NCBI GenBank assembly: GCA_947474365.1 | Contig: CANJIU010000039.1 | Coordinates: forward strand, 1-64,000 | Source: Opitutia bacterium | GTDB lineage: Bacteria; Verrucomicrobiota; Verrucomicrobiia; Opitutales; Opitutaceae | Length of the DNA: 64,000 nt | Direction of reading: 5' to 3' | Made by a program: the position numbers and the translations under genes | Shown here: one piece after another, positions 9,810 through 19,800 of the stretch | Layout: each line of letters begins with the position of its first letter | Position numbering within the stretch: the stretch's first letter is position 1 | Notes under the pieces: generated by a model | Told to the model about the DNA's origin: nothing | Seen by the model: only the letters and a program-made list of their open reading frames with translations | Databases searched by the model: none

Positions 9810-12800
9810 TCAGTTCCTCGTTACCGTTTCACTCAGATTCATCAACAGCACCGCGACTTGCGCCCAAGCGGCGTGTTCGCCGACCGGGAGTTTTTCGTTC
9901 CGCGGCGATTCGCCCGCCGCCAGAAACGTCCGCGCGGCCTCCTCGTTCTTGGCATATCGCGCCCTTTCGCGTTTAAGCGCCGCGGTGAGCACTCCGAGTT
10001 CTTTCGCCGTTGGCGGACGTGAAAGGCACTCCGTGAAGGCCCAACTCAGCCGCTTCGCATCCTCTTCGCTGCTGCGCGACTTCGCCGGCTGGGTTAACAC
10101 GCGCTCGGCCAGCGCCCGGGCCGCCTCGACGAACTGCACGTCGTTCAGCAACACCAGCGCCTGCAGTGGCGTCGTGGTGTTGCCGCGGGCCACCGTGCAC
10201 ACCTCGCGATTCGGGGCATCAAACGCCATCATGCTCGGTGGCGGCGCCGTTCGCTTCCAATAGGTATAGAGACTGCGCCGGTAGAGCTTTTCGCCGTGGT
10301 CCTGTACAAACGTCTGCGAGGTCGCAGGCGAACTGCCATAGTGACTGACTTCGCGCCAGAGATCGCCCGGGGTGTACGGATTCACGCTCGGGCCGCCGAC
10401 ACTCGGAACCAGTAGTCCGCTCACCGCAAGCGCGTTGTCGCGCACAAATTCCGCGGGCAAACGGAACCGAGGTCCCCGCGCCAGCAGGCGGTTTTGCGGA
10501 TCGCGCTCCACTTGCTCCGGCGTCGCGGCCGAACTCTGCCGGTACGTTGCGCTCGTTGCGATCAGCCGCACGAGCTGTTTCACGTCCCAGCCGCGCTCCA
10601 TAAAATCGACGGCCAGCCAATCGAGCAACTCCGGGTGGCTCGGCCATTCGCCCTGCGAGCCAAAATCGGCCATCGTCGCGACGAGACCCGCGCCGAACAG
10701 CAATTTCCAAACCCGGTTCACCGCCACCCGCGCCGTCAGCGGATTCTCCTTCATGACCACCCACTCGGCCAGTCCCAACCGATTTTTCGGAGCGCCTTCC
10801 GGCATCGGGGGCAACGCCGCGGGTGTTCCCACCTCCACTTTCAGGCCCGGTTGCGAGTAGTCTCCTCGATTGAGAATAAACGTGTCGCGAGGCTTGTCGG
10901 CCACCGCCATGACCATCGTCATAAAAGGTTCCGTCAGGGAAGCCAGCCGATCACGGAGGTTCGCGAGCGTGATCCGGTCCCCGTTCAACTCTTGCGCGTC
11001 CGCGGCACAGCGCTTCCAGAGCAAGGCCACCATCTCCGGCGTGCGCCGGGCGGACGGGACCGCGAGCGCCGCGACGACATCGGCAGGAAGGTCAGTCCCG
11101 TCATCCGTGCCGGTTATCACAGCCACCTCGACCAGCCCGGCGATCATCCCCTTGCCCGCACCGAAGTTCAGCTGCGTGGTGAGATACGGCGCGGTTGCGG
11201 GGTTGAGGGGCCGCGCCAACGTGGCGGTGAGGTGGACCGGTCCCTCGATCGCGAGGTCGGGCGACCATCCGTCGTCGTTGCGCGGATCGAGACAACCCAC
11301 CGGAGGATTCTGCGGCTCCCAGGAATTTGCCGTGACGCGGGAAATTTTTTCGAGCTTGTGCAAGTTGACTTGGTCGCCAGGCACCGCGTCGACCGACGCT
11401 GCGATCGCGGTCAACCGGAAGGTCCCCTTTTGTTCCGGTGCCGCATCTACCGCCGTGGCGGCCGCCGCTCCTTTTTTCGCCGGCACGGACGTCGCCTTCT
11501 TCGCCGGCATGCGCGCCACGGCCCGACTCGTCGGCCCGTTCCCCCACCCACCCTGGGCAAACTCCTCCACCGGATGCATCGTAAAACGCAGCCCGGTGAT
11601 CGGGACGTCGACCTTCGGCAACTCCGTGAGAATATCAAAGGCTGCGAGTTCGCCGGCCTGCCGAATCGTCACGCGATTCTCCCCGACAACTTCGACGATC
11701 GCACGGTTCGGAGTGGAAATTTTTTTTACCTTCACGGGATGCACGCGGAGGTTGCGTCCCCGCGACGCCAGCAACGCCTGTTCCCGTTGCTCCCAAGCGG
11801 TAAAAATAGCGGCATCCGGCTGCGCCAGCTTCGACTCGAGCGCCGCAATCTGCGCCCGCAATGCCACTTCCTCACCGGTCTTCAGCACCGTGCGCGTCTT
11901 CACGAATGGACCGGGATTCACGCCGGCGTTACCGTCGAGGCCCTTGTCGCCAAGCGTATTGAAGAACGCGAAGGTGCGGTAGTAGTCCTTCTGCGAAATC
12001 GGATCGAATTTGTGGTCGTGACACTGAGCACAACCGAGCGTCAGCCCGAGCACCGCCTCGCCCAGCGTCTTCACGCGGTCGGCGTTGTAGTTGGTGAGAT
12101 TTTCGTCGGGGATGGTGCCGCCCTCGTGCGTGACCATGTTGTTGCGCTGAAATCCCGAGGCGATCAACTCGGCGTCCGTGTGGTTCGGGAGGAGATCTCC
12201 GGCGAGTTGCTCCACAAGGAAGCGGTCGTAGGGCTTGTTGTCGTTAAATGATTGGATCACCCAGTCGCGCCACAGCCACATGTGGCGACCGCCATCGATC
12301 GAGAACCCGTTGGTGTCGGCGTACCGCGCGGCATCGAGCCAGTCGACGGCCATCCGCTCGCCAAAGTGAGGACTGGCAAGGAGGCGCGTGACGAGATTTT
12401 CGTAGGCCTTGGGATCGCGGTCCGCCACAAACGCCTGCACCTCCGCGGCCGTGGGCGGCAGCCCGGTGAGATCAAACGAAAGCCGGCGGATCAGGGTCGC
12501 GCGATCAGCCTCCGGGGCCGGCGAGAGCTTTTCCCGGGCAAGTCCGGCGCGCACGAAGGCGTCGATCGGATTCGACGGCAACGCGCGCGCTACCGCCGGC
12601 ACCGGCGCCTTTTTCGGCGCCACGAACGACCAGTGCTCCGCATACTCCGCGCCCTGTTCGATCCACGCCTTGATTTTCTGCTTCTGCTCGGAGGTCACCG
12701 TATGGCCGGAATCCGGCGGCGGCATCACCTCGTCGTCGTCCCGGCTATTGAGGCGCTGCCATATCTCACTGGCGGCAAGGTCACCCGGCTTGATCGGCGT

Positions 12801-13022
12801 GAAGCCGTTGCGTTCCGTGTAGGCCGTGGCAGCGACATCGAGACGAAACTTCCCCTTGCGCCCCTTCTCGTCGGGCCCGTGGCACGAGAAGCAGTTTTCC
12901 GAGAGGATCGGCTTGATGTCGCGACTGTAATTCGGCGCCGGCGCACCACGCGCGCCCCAGGGGGACGACACGGCAGCCACGGTGAGCAAAAAAAACTTCA
13001 GGGACTTGAGTGAACGAAGCAT
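9810..13022 (-). CDS. DUF1549/DUF1553 (PSD1) protein with cytochrome c domain (second copy)
   Basis: This 1070-residue exported protein has the same architecture as 1887-4994. It has a signal segment, PSCyt1 heme motif CFSCH (residues 44-48), DUF1549 with a second heme motif CAQCH (331-335), and a C-terminal DUF1553 (VNRVWKLLFGAG, and the APNREVCTVARG region). It differs from the first copy by an Ala/Lys-rich low-complexity insertion (KKATSVPAKKGAAAATAVDA) roughly midway, probably a flexible linker. It is the first gene of a two-gene operon with the DUF1501 gene at 8344-9807. The two pairs are diverged duplicates rather than a recent copy. Confidence 0.92.
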   Translation of the reverse strand: MLRSLKSLKFFLLTVAAVSSPWGARGAPAPNYSRDIKPILSENCFSCHGPDEKGRKGKFRLDVAATAYTERNGFTPIKPGDLAASEIWQRLNSRDDDEVMPPPDSGHTVTSEQKQKIKAWIEQGAEYAEHWSFVAPKKAPVPAVARALPSNPIDAFVRAGLAREKLSPAPEADRATLIRRLSFDLTGLPPTAAEVQAFVADRDPKAYENLVTRLLASPHFGERMAVDWLDAARYADTNGFSIDGGRHMWLWRDWVIQSFNDNKPYDRFLVEQLAGDLLPNHTDAELIASGFQRNNMVTHEGGTIPDENLTNYNADRVKTLGEAVLGLTLGCAQCHDHKFDPISQKDYYRTFAFFNTLGDKGLDGNAGVNPGPFVKTRTVLKTGEEVALRAQIAALESKLAQPDAAIFTAWEQREQALLASRGRNLRVHPVKVKKISTPNRAIVEVVGENRVTIRQAGELAAFDILTELPKVDVPITGLRFTMHPVEEFAQGGWGNGPTSRAVARMPAKKATSVPAKKGAAAATAVDAAPEQKGTFRLTAIAASVDAVPGDQVNLHKLEKISRVTANSWEPQNPPVGCLDPRNDDGWSPDLAIEGPVHLTATLARPLNPATAPYLTTQLNFGAGKGMIAGLVEVAVITGTDDGTDLPADVVAALAVPSARRTPEMVALLWKRCAADAQELNGDRITLANLRDRLASLTEPFMTMVMAVADKPRDTFILNRGDYSQPGLKVEVGTPAALPPMPEGAPKNRLGLAEWVVMKENPLTARVAVNRVWKLLFGAGLVATMADFGSQGEWPSHPELLDWLAVDFMERGWDVKQLVRLIATSATYRQSSAATPEQVERDPQNRLLARGPRFRLPAEFVRDNALAVSGLLVPSVGGPSVNPYTPGDLWREVSHYGSSPATSQTFVQDHGEKLYRRSLYTYWKRTAPPPSMMAFDAPNREVCTVARGNTTTPLQALVLLNDVQFVEAARALAERVLTQPAKSRSSEEDAKRLSWAFTECLSRPPTAKELGVLTAALKRERARYAKNEEAARTFLAAGESPRNEKLPVGEHAAWAQVAVLLMNLSETVTRN

Positions 13023-13110
13023 CAGTGGGGAAAGGGTGCGCCCGACAACGTGGCCGGTAATTACTGGCGCGTAAAGCGGAACGACGCCTGCAACGACGTC
13101 GAGCCAACCG

Positions 13111-13725
13111 TCATGGTTTCACCGGCTCCGACACGCCGCTGATCGTGAGGGCGCGAACCGTGGCGGCCTTGCCGACCGCGAGCCAGCTGCGCGACTTCGG
13201 CGTCGCGAGATACGGGTGCTGAGCGCGCAGTTCCCGGCCATCGAGCCGCGCCGCCATGCGGTCGCCCTGCCATTCCACCCGCAAATGATGCCACTCGCCG
13301 ACGGCGACGGGCGTTTTGAGCGTTGCGAGCGTGTGTGAGGGTTTGACCGAATCTTCGGCGATGATCATGCCGTCGGGCCGGATGACAACGCGGCCCACGT
13401 GAGTTTTCGCATCGCAGCCGACATAGAACACGCCCGGACCGTCGAGCCGAAAGTCGCATTCGATGACGGCGTTGGCGAGGCCGACGTTGTGATGCAGCAC
13501 CGCGGAGTGCTTGTTCGCGGCCAGTTCGACCACGCGCAGGACGCCTCCTTCCGGCGTCCATTTTCCCTGCGCGACGCTCCACGTGGCGTCCAACGGCACG
13601 TCGAACGTGGGGGCGGCAATCACGGCGAGATCGCGATCATGAAGCAGTCGCGGCGAGCCTTGCGCGAAACCGACCGCGACGGACGTGACCACGATCAGCG
13701 CGATCAAACCAAGACGAAGAGTCAT
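13111..13725 (-). CDS. small exported concanavalin-like (LamG/3-keto-disaccharide hydrolase-like) protein
   Basis: This 204-residue protein has a clear signal peptide (MTLRLGLIALIVVTSVAVGFAQG) and one beta-sandwich domain. WTPEGGVLRVVE, VIECDFRLDGPGVFYVG and the VGEWHHLRVEWQGDRMAARLDG region are typical of the concanavalin-like fold shared by LamG and DUF1080 proteins. Those folds bind or cleave glycans, but no catalytic residues can be assigned here. The ATG at 13725 is chosen because the longer open frame upstream would place the signal peptide internally. It is the first minus-strand gene upstream of the DUF1549/1553-DUF1501 pair and is probably co-transcribed with it (gap about 90 bases). 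Confidence 0.75.
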   Translation of the reverse strand: MTLRLGLIALIVVTSVAVGFAQGSPRLLHDRDLAVIAAPTFDVPLDATWSVAQGKWTPEGGVLRVVELAANKHSAVLHHNVGLANAVIECDFRLDGPGVFYVGCDAKTHVGRVVIRPDGMIIAEDSVKPSHTLATLKTPVAVGEWHHLRVEWQGDRMAARLDGRELRAQHPYLATPKSRSWLAVGKAATVRALTISGVSEPVKP

Positions 13726-13863
13726 GGTAGAATCAACAGACACATCACCCCGGTGGTCAATGTTTGGCATTTCGTGAAGACTCCCGGCCTCGATCTTCCG
13801 CCGGCATTCAGCTACTTTGCGCAGTCCTTTTGGGCTCGAAACCTCGCATTGGTCGATATCCCC

Positions 13864-15183
13864 ATGAAATCCCCGAACCACACTGTCCGGATCCAGGAAA
13901 ACTCCGTGGCCCTGAATTCAACCCCCGATTGGGGACAATTCGTTTCCCGAAGGCTGTCGTCCGTCGCTGCACGCTGGCCGGCTCTCATCCTCCTGCTTGC
14001 CGGCCTGGGCTTCGTCGCCGGGTGCGACGAGAAGGAAAAGTTCTCCCGGTATCCCTCGGTGGAGGTCCCAGGATTTGAAACCGCCGACTACATCCACGCT
14101 CTTTCCGATCCCAACCCCGAAATCGTCTACAACGCCGTGTGCGTCTTGGGGGCGAGCGCCGAGGGCCTCGGAGTGGCCTTGGGCGGAGAAAAGGCCAACC
14201 CGAGCTCACGAGAGTACCAAACGGCGCAAACCGTGTATCGCCGGATCGGCACGCTGCTAGAGTCGCGGGATCCACACACCGTGGCCGCGAGTCTGCGCTT
14301 TCTGCAGTTGTTCAGCGAAAAATATAAACCCAAGGCCGAGCTCATCGCCCCGGTCTGCAACATCGCGAGCTCGCATCCCCTGGTGCAATTTGAACAAGTC
14401 ACGTTATTGACCAAGCTGGCGACGGAATCGACCCGGTTGCCGGAACAAATGCTGCGTGGTCTGGTGGACAGCCCGTCGTGGATTGTTTCCCGGAGCACGC
14501 ATCGGCTGATCGGGAAACTGGCGGACTCGCCCTTGCGCCAGGAATTGCTCCGCCGATATCGGTCGACCGGCGATGAGGCCGAGCGCCTCCTCCTGTTTGC
14601 TGCAATCGGTGAACATCCCGGCAAAGACGAAATCGCACTCCTTCAAAACGAAACCCTGACCGCAGCCAGTCCAAAAATCCGCAAATTCGCCCGGGACGCG
14701 CTGTCGACCCTTCTGCCTCCCGACGAGCTGATGAAATGGGTCGCCGGGCATTACGCAGACTGGCAACCGGAAGAAAGGAACTACTGGTTCAGCACCGCCG
14801 GCGAGTTAAAAGAGGAACACAGGGGCGAATGGGTTGGCCGGTTCATCCGACTGGGCTACGTTCCGCCGGACGAGACCTTCGCCATTCTAAGTCAGATGCT
14901 CATCCCCCAGTCGGGCAATCGACCGGCCTATGCCGGCGCAATCGACGAAGCCGTGCGATCGTCGCCTCAGTTGGCAGAACGCTGGCAGGAACTGCAGACC
15001 AAGGATGCGCGGACGCGGGATCGGTTCGCCCGCCTCCAGCAAGACTACGCGCCGCTCGCCAAGGAGTTTGCCGGGAAAGCCCGGGCCTTGCTGGCCCAAT
15101 ACGGCGTGCCCGCGGCCCAACAGGAGGAGTTCTTAAAATCGATTCCCTCCCTGCCCTCTCTGAAAGGCGTCGAACTCCCGTAG
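13864..15183 (+). CDS. predicted lipoprotein, helical-repeat (HEAT-like) protein
   Basis: This 439-residue protein of unknown function has a hydrophobic segment ending in a lipobox-like LGFVAGC at about residues 47-53, so the mature protein would be a lipoprotein beginning with that Cys. The rest is rich in short amphipathic helices (VYNAVCVLGASAEGL, VAASLRFLQLF, and a PSWIVSRSTHRLIGKLADSP stretch) in HEAT/ARM-like style, suggesting a protein-binding scaffold. The 46-residue leader before the lipobox is unusually long. The ATG at 13864 is the first Met, and a downstream non-ATG start (for example GTG at codon 15) would give a more normal signal peptide. It is convergent with the tannase-like gene and has no obvious partner. 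Confidence 0.7.
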   Translation: MKSPNHTVRIQENSVALNSTPDWGQFVSRRLSSVAARWPALILLLAGLGFVAGCDEKEKFSRYPSVEVPGFETADYIHALSDPNPEIVYNAVCVLGASAEGLGVALGGEKANPSSREYQTAQTVYRRIGTLLESRDPHTVAASLRFLQLFSEKYKPKAELIAPVCNIASSHPLVQFEQVTLLTKLATESTRLPEQMLRGLVDSPSWIVSRSTHRLIGKLADSPLRQELLRRYRSTGDEAERLLLFAAIGEHPGKDEIALLQNETLTAASPKIRKFARDALSTLLPPDELMKWVAGHYADWQPEERNYWFSTAGELKEEHRGEWVGRFIRLGYVPPDETFAILSQMLIPQSGNRPAYAGAIDEAVRSSPQLAERWQELQTKDARTRDRFARLQQDYAPLAKEFAGKARALLAQYGVPAAQQEEFLKSIPSLPSLKGVELP

Positions 15184-15218
15184 AACGACGTGCCGTTGCT
15201 TCCGGGAACGAACCATGA

Positions 15219-16775
15219 TCAACGACGCGGCGCCGTACTGACGAAGTTCGCCGCGTCGTCCGTGCTGCCGCGGCCCGAGTATTTCGCGAAGTTCGGATAG
15301 GGAAAGAGCGGGCGTGTCCGCACCACGTTTCCTGCCGGATCCCGCGACTCCGCGAGCAGGCGATCGGGCGCCTTGCCCTCCTCAACCCACGCGACAATTG
15401 CCGTCATCAGGCCCGTGGGACTCGGTCCGGCCCCGCGAAAACCATGGTCCACGCCGGGCACCACGAAGAGCCGAGCAAACGCCGCGGTTTTTTCCACCCC
15501 GCCCATGCACTGCAGCACGCGTTCGTAGTACGCGACGGTTCCCTGCGGCGGGAGGAGTTGATCGGCAAGGCCATGCAGGACGAGCACCTTGCCGCCATGG
15601 TTCCGAAACCGCGTGAGGTCGGGATCGTCGGAGCCAAGCACCGTACCGTATTGTTCAACCGACTGGTTGACGAACAACTCCAACTCGTCGCGCGTCAGCG
15701 TGGTCCAATCCCACTTCGGATTCTGCGCGAGTAGATAGCGAAAACGGTCGAGGGCCGTGGCATAAGGTTTGGCCACGAGTGGAGTGCCCTCGGTCCCGGC
15801 CAAAGCAACGAGACTCGCACCGCGCGGCAGCCCATACCACAGCGACCGTCCGTCATGCCCGCGCGGTCCGTCCCAGATTTTCCGTACGACGTCAGCGTCG
15901 ATCGAAGTGAAAACTTCGTCGCCGACTTTCGTGCCGACAAAGGCCTTCGGATCCCACGTGCAGTGCACCGGGTCGTCGATCACGCCGTCCACCACACCGT
16001 CGGCGCCGTCGCACGCAGCCACAGCCGCGGCCGTAACGGCGTCGAGCTTGGCCTTCGAAACCAAAGTTTTCGCCTCCAGCATCACGACCTGGGGCCAGAT
16101 CGAGTTTGCGATCAGATGATGCCAGTTCACCGCGGGGCAGCGGGAGATAATTCCGTCGTAGTCCTCCGGATAACGCTGCGCCTCCATCAGCGCCTGCCGC
16201 CCCCCGGTCGACGTGCCGACGAAATACGAGTAGCGCGGCGGCTTGCCGTAGAACGCCTGCGTGAGCGCTTTGCCGACGACGGTCATGTCATGGATTCCAA
16301 GATACCCAAAATCGCGAATCTCCTGCCAATTGAGCCGGCCGCTTGGGTGGAGGGCAAAGCTGCCGCTGCCACCCTCGTGCCCCGCGTCCGTCGCGCCGGC
16401 CGCAAAACCCTGCGCCACCGGGGCACGCAAGCTCTCGGGGTTGCCGCCCGAAAAACCGCCGCCGCCGTTGCCCTGAAACCGGCCGTTCCAATTCCTCATC
16501 GGCAACGCGATCCACACTTTCACGCGATCCTTCGCGGGCGGATGGGTGACGATGGCGGTGACGCGGCACGCGCCGTCCTTCGGGTCAATCGACACCGATT
16601 CAATCGTGGTGTTGGGCAGGGAAAGCTTCCGCAGATCGTCCGGCGAGCAAACGGGCGCCACGTCCGCGAAGATTTGCTTCGGACGCGGCTCGGGGCGCGG
16701 TGGAGTGGCCGCTTGCGCAAACGCGGCAAGAGTAACGAAAAAACTGAAGAAACCGACGGCCGGGGCAGTTTTCAT
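15219..16775 (-). CDS. tannase/feruloyl esterase family alpha/beta hydrolase
   Basis: This 518-residue exported enzyme of the tannase/feruloyl esterase family hydrolyses esters of phenolic acids or related acyl groups from plant-type polymers. A signal peptide (to about residue 22) precedes the catalytic domain. The nucleophile motif is GTSTG with Ser189; the acid is probably the Asp in HGLADQLLPPQGT, and the His is in VPGVDHGFRG. The oxyanion-side GNGGGGFSGG stretch is also typical. I chose the ATG at 16775 because it starts exactly at the signal peptide. The gene lies just downstream of a TonB receptor on the same strand (82 bases), so the pair may be co-expressed, with the receptor importing the released product. 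Confidence 0.88.
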   Translation of the reverse strand: MKTAPAVGFFSFFVTLAAFAQAATPPRPEPRPKQIFADVAPVCSPDDLRKLSLPNTTIESVSIDPKDGACRVTAIVTHPPAKDRVKVWIALPMRNWNGRFQGNGGGGFSGGNPESLRAPVAQGFAAGATDAGHEGGSGSFALHPSGRLNWQEIRDFGYLGIHDMTVVGKALTQAFYGKPPRYSYFVGTSTGGRQALMEAQRYPEDYDGIISRCPAVNWHHLIANSIWPQVVMLEAKTLVSKAKLDAVTAAAVAACDGADGVVDGVIDDPVHCTWDPKAFVGTKVGDEVFTSIDADVVRKIWDGPRGHDGRSLWYGLPRGASLVALAGTEGTPLVAKPYATALDRFRYLLAQNPKWDWTTLTRDELELFVNQSVEQYGTVLGSDDPDLTRFRNHGGKVLVLHGLADQLLPPQGTVAYYERVLQCMGGVEKTAAFARLFVVPGVDHGFRGAGPSPTGLMTAIVAWVEEGKAPDRLLAESRDPAGNVVRTRPLFPYPNFAKYSGRGSTDDAANFVSTAPRR

Positions 16776-16856
16776 GGGGGACCTGTTTATGGTGCGCTCC
16801 TCCCACCCAAGACAATCCTGCACTACCGGAGCAGTGTTTGCCCCAGCCGCCTCCAA

Positions 16857-19800
16857 TCAAAACCGCACCGTGGCGCTCAGCGTGTAGTTGCGCGGTGTGA
16901 GATAGTAGAGATTGGACGGGGTCGCGACGCGCGCGGGCGTACTGAGATTTCCTCCCACCGGCCGCTGCACCGTGTTGGTGTAAAGGGGCGCGCTGTAGTC
17001 CAGAAGATTGTCGATCTTGAAATCCAGCTGCAGTGTGTACCCGCGGGTGAGCCTGACGTTGTAACCGAACACCAGGGTGGCCGTAGTGTAGCCGTGCAAG
17101 TAGACGGGATCGAGCGCGCCGACGTTGGGATCGTCGATCGCGTTCGCCGGGTTAGTCGGATCAACAATCGAGTCCCCGCCGCGGTAGCTGATCGCCTGCC
17201 GCGCGCGGTAGTTGGCGCCAGCCCCAATCTTGAAGCCCTTCAACCGGCCCTCGCGAAACGAATAGTCGGCAAACACATTTCCGGTCAGCAGCGGCAGGCG
17301 CGTCACGAGCTGCTTGCCGTCGATGATGTTGGCCCGGATCGTCTGCAGACTGTTCCAGGCGCTGGCCACGCCGTTGGCGTCGGGGGATCGAATCGTGGTC
17401 GGCACCGCGGCATTGACGGCGGCGATCAGTGTACGGGAATCGATCAACACGCTCGTATCCGCGGCGATTTGACGCAGGACCGCCTCGTTTTGGGCGTAGT
17501 AACCTGCGAAACCGGCGGCGACGTTGCTCTGATAGGCCCGCGGGCGCGCGCCGTTCAGCGTGATGCGCAGCGCCCGGGTAGGATTCGCCACGAGCTCGAA
17601 CTCGACGCCTTCGTTGTTCGAATCGCGGGTGTCGAAGAAGCGCGGGACCGGGGTGAGACCGCGCCGGTTGCCCAGGCCCGCAGCGGGAGCAGTGCCCGTG
17701 GCCGGCGTGGGGCTCGCGGCGGCGAAGGTGTTGAGGTTGGACTGGGCGGTCGAGCTGAAGTCGAAGACCTGACCGGTCTGACGTCCGTGGTAATAACCGA
17801 GCGTGGCCGAGAGTTTGCCGTTCGCGAGGCTCTGCCGCAGACCGGCGCTCCACTCTGCCGCCACCTGGGGACCATAGTACGAGCCGTAGATGTTCTGCCG
17901 CGCGGCGCTGGGATTGAACGTCGTAGAGGTGTTGTAGAACACACTCAGATCACGACTGAGGTAGCCGAGCCCGCCCACCGTGTAGGTCGTCTTCTTCACA
18001 TTCACGCGCGGCGGGGCGAAGTCATCCTGAAAACGATCGTTGGCGTACTGCGCTTGCGCGAGGAGGCCAGTGCGTGGGCGCGACGTGGCCGGCTGCGCGC
18101 TGCCGGTGGCGACGCCGGCGGCGGTCTTCGGGGTGTAGCTGAGCGAGCCGTAGTCCGACGGAGCGTCTGGCCGGTAAAAATAAGTCATGCCGTCCCAATT
18201 GGTCGGGTAATCCCCGGGCACGCGGGAAAACTGGCTGTAGGCCACGTAACGATCGTTGCGGGCGGCGCCGAGCAGGTGGATACGGCCCTTGAGCAGCGTT
18301 CCCTTGAGTGCCCCCTGAATTGTGTCGAGCGTGGTGTAGTTGATCGCCGGGACGACGGTGGTTCCGCCGATGTCCTTCACCCACCCCGTCTGGTACGTGG
18401 TACCCCCGTAATTCACGGACGGCACTTCCGGCGTCGGGAGGTCCGGCTTGTCCCAGTAGTAACGGTAGTTCACCACGTCCGTATAGGCTGGCGTCACCCA
18501 CGTGCGGGGATCGGAACTGCGTTTCGCCGTGAAAACCGTCGGATCGCTGACCGAGTTGCTGTTGCTGTGTTGCCACGCGGCATTGGCGCTGAAGTCGCCC
18601 CATTTGTTGTCCTTGAGGACGTAGGCGAGCGCCGCGCGGGTGCTCTCCGAAAACGTGCCGACGCGGATGCGCAACCGGTAGCCCTGACTGTAGGCCTGGA
18701 GAAACTCCGGGTTGGGCGTGCCGTCGGGCAGGGTCCGGTTGATGTCGATGTAGACCTGGGGCAGGCCGCGACTGTTGATGTACTCGGTAGTGCGGCGCTC
18801 GCGCGAAAGGTTGTGATCGACGCTGGCAAACAGATGCTCGCCGATGCGCTGGGTGAGGAACGCAGAGAACGCACTGGAGGGCTGGACGAACGACGGGTTG
18901 TTCGACGACACCGCGAATTCGCGGCTTGGATACCGAAAATGGGAGCCCGTGGCCGCGCGGTCGAACCGGGTGGCCGGGAGATTCAACGCCTCGTTGAACG
19001 GGTTTCCCGCGATATTGGCGCTCGGCCCGACGACATTCACGCCGCCGACAGAGACGTTGGCGTTGGCGTTCCCGCCGAGCGTCTGGCCGGTGCGCGAAAG
19101 GTCGAGCGTGCCGTTGAACGCCGGGGCGTACACGAAGAACGGCGTGGTCGCATTGCCCCATTGGCTGTAACCCTTCGCGGTGGCGTCGGACGGCAGACCG
19201 GTGGTCGGCACCAAGGCGCTGAGGGCCGTGACACCGTCCCAGCCAGTGAACCGATCCACGAACGTCGTGAACGGATTGTTGCGCCGGACATCGGTGACTT
19301 CCCCCTGCAGACGCAACTGGGTGGTGGACGTGACGTTGACGGTGCTGGCGAGGGTCGCGCCGCGCTTGCGCTCGCGATCGAATTGCCTCCAGCCCTCTCG
19401 ATCGGCGTAGAGGAGGTCGAGCCGCAGTGCGACACGTTTGCTCAGCGCGAGGTTGGCATCGAGGGTGAACCGCTGATTGGACCACGAACCGTAGGAAACC
19501 CGAACCTCGTCGAAGCTCTTGTCGGTGCGTGCGGCGCGGGAGACGGCGTTAATCGTGCCGCTGAAATCGCCGTTGCCGAAGAGGACGGCGTTGGGGCCGC
19601 GCGCGTAGTCGATGCGCTCAAGGTTGTAGCTGTCGTAGTTGACGGCGAAGGGAAAGAAGTCGCGCTGTGTGGCCGCACTGGAGCCGCCGCGAAACGAGAT
19701 TTGCGTCGCGGCGCCGAAAATCTCGGTAGCCCCGTTGTCGCGGATGTCGGCGACATTGACCGTCCACTTGCTGGCCTCGGTGATGTCGGTGAGACCGAGC

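Noticed and set aside
10494..12251. A plus-strand open frame of 585 codons inside the second DUF1549/1553 gene
   Set aside because: It is antisense to a gene with heme motifs and conserved domains, and its composition is Arg/His-rich without similarity to any family.
13061..13115. Short minus-strand peptide (TSLQASFRFTRQ) resembling a receptor C-terminus
   Set aside because: Only about 18 codons, with no upstream support, and the pattern is too short to separate from chance.
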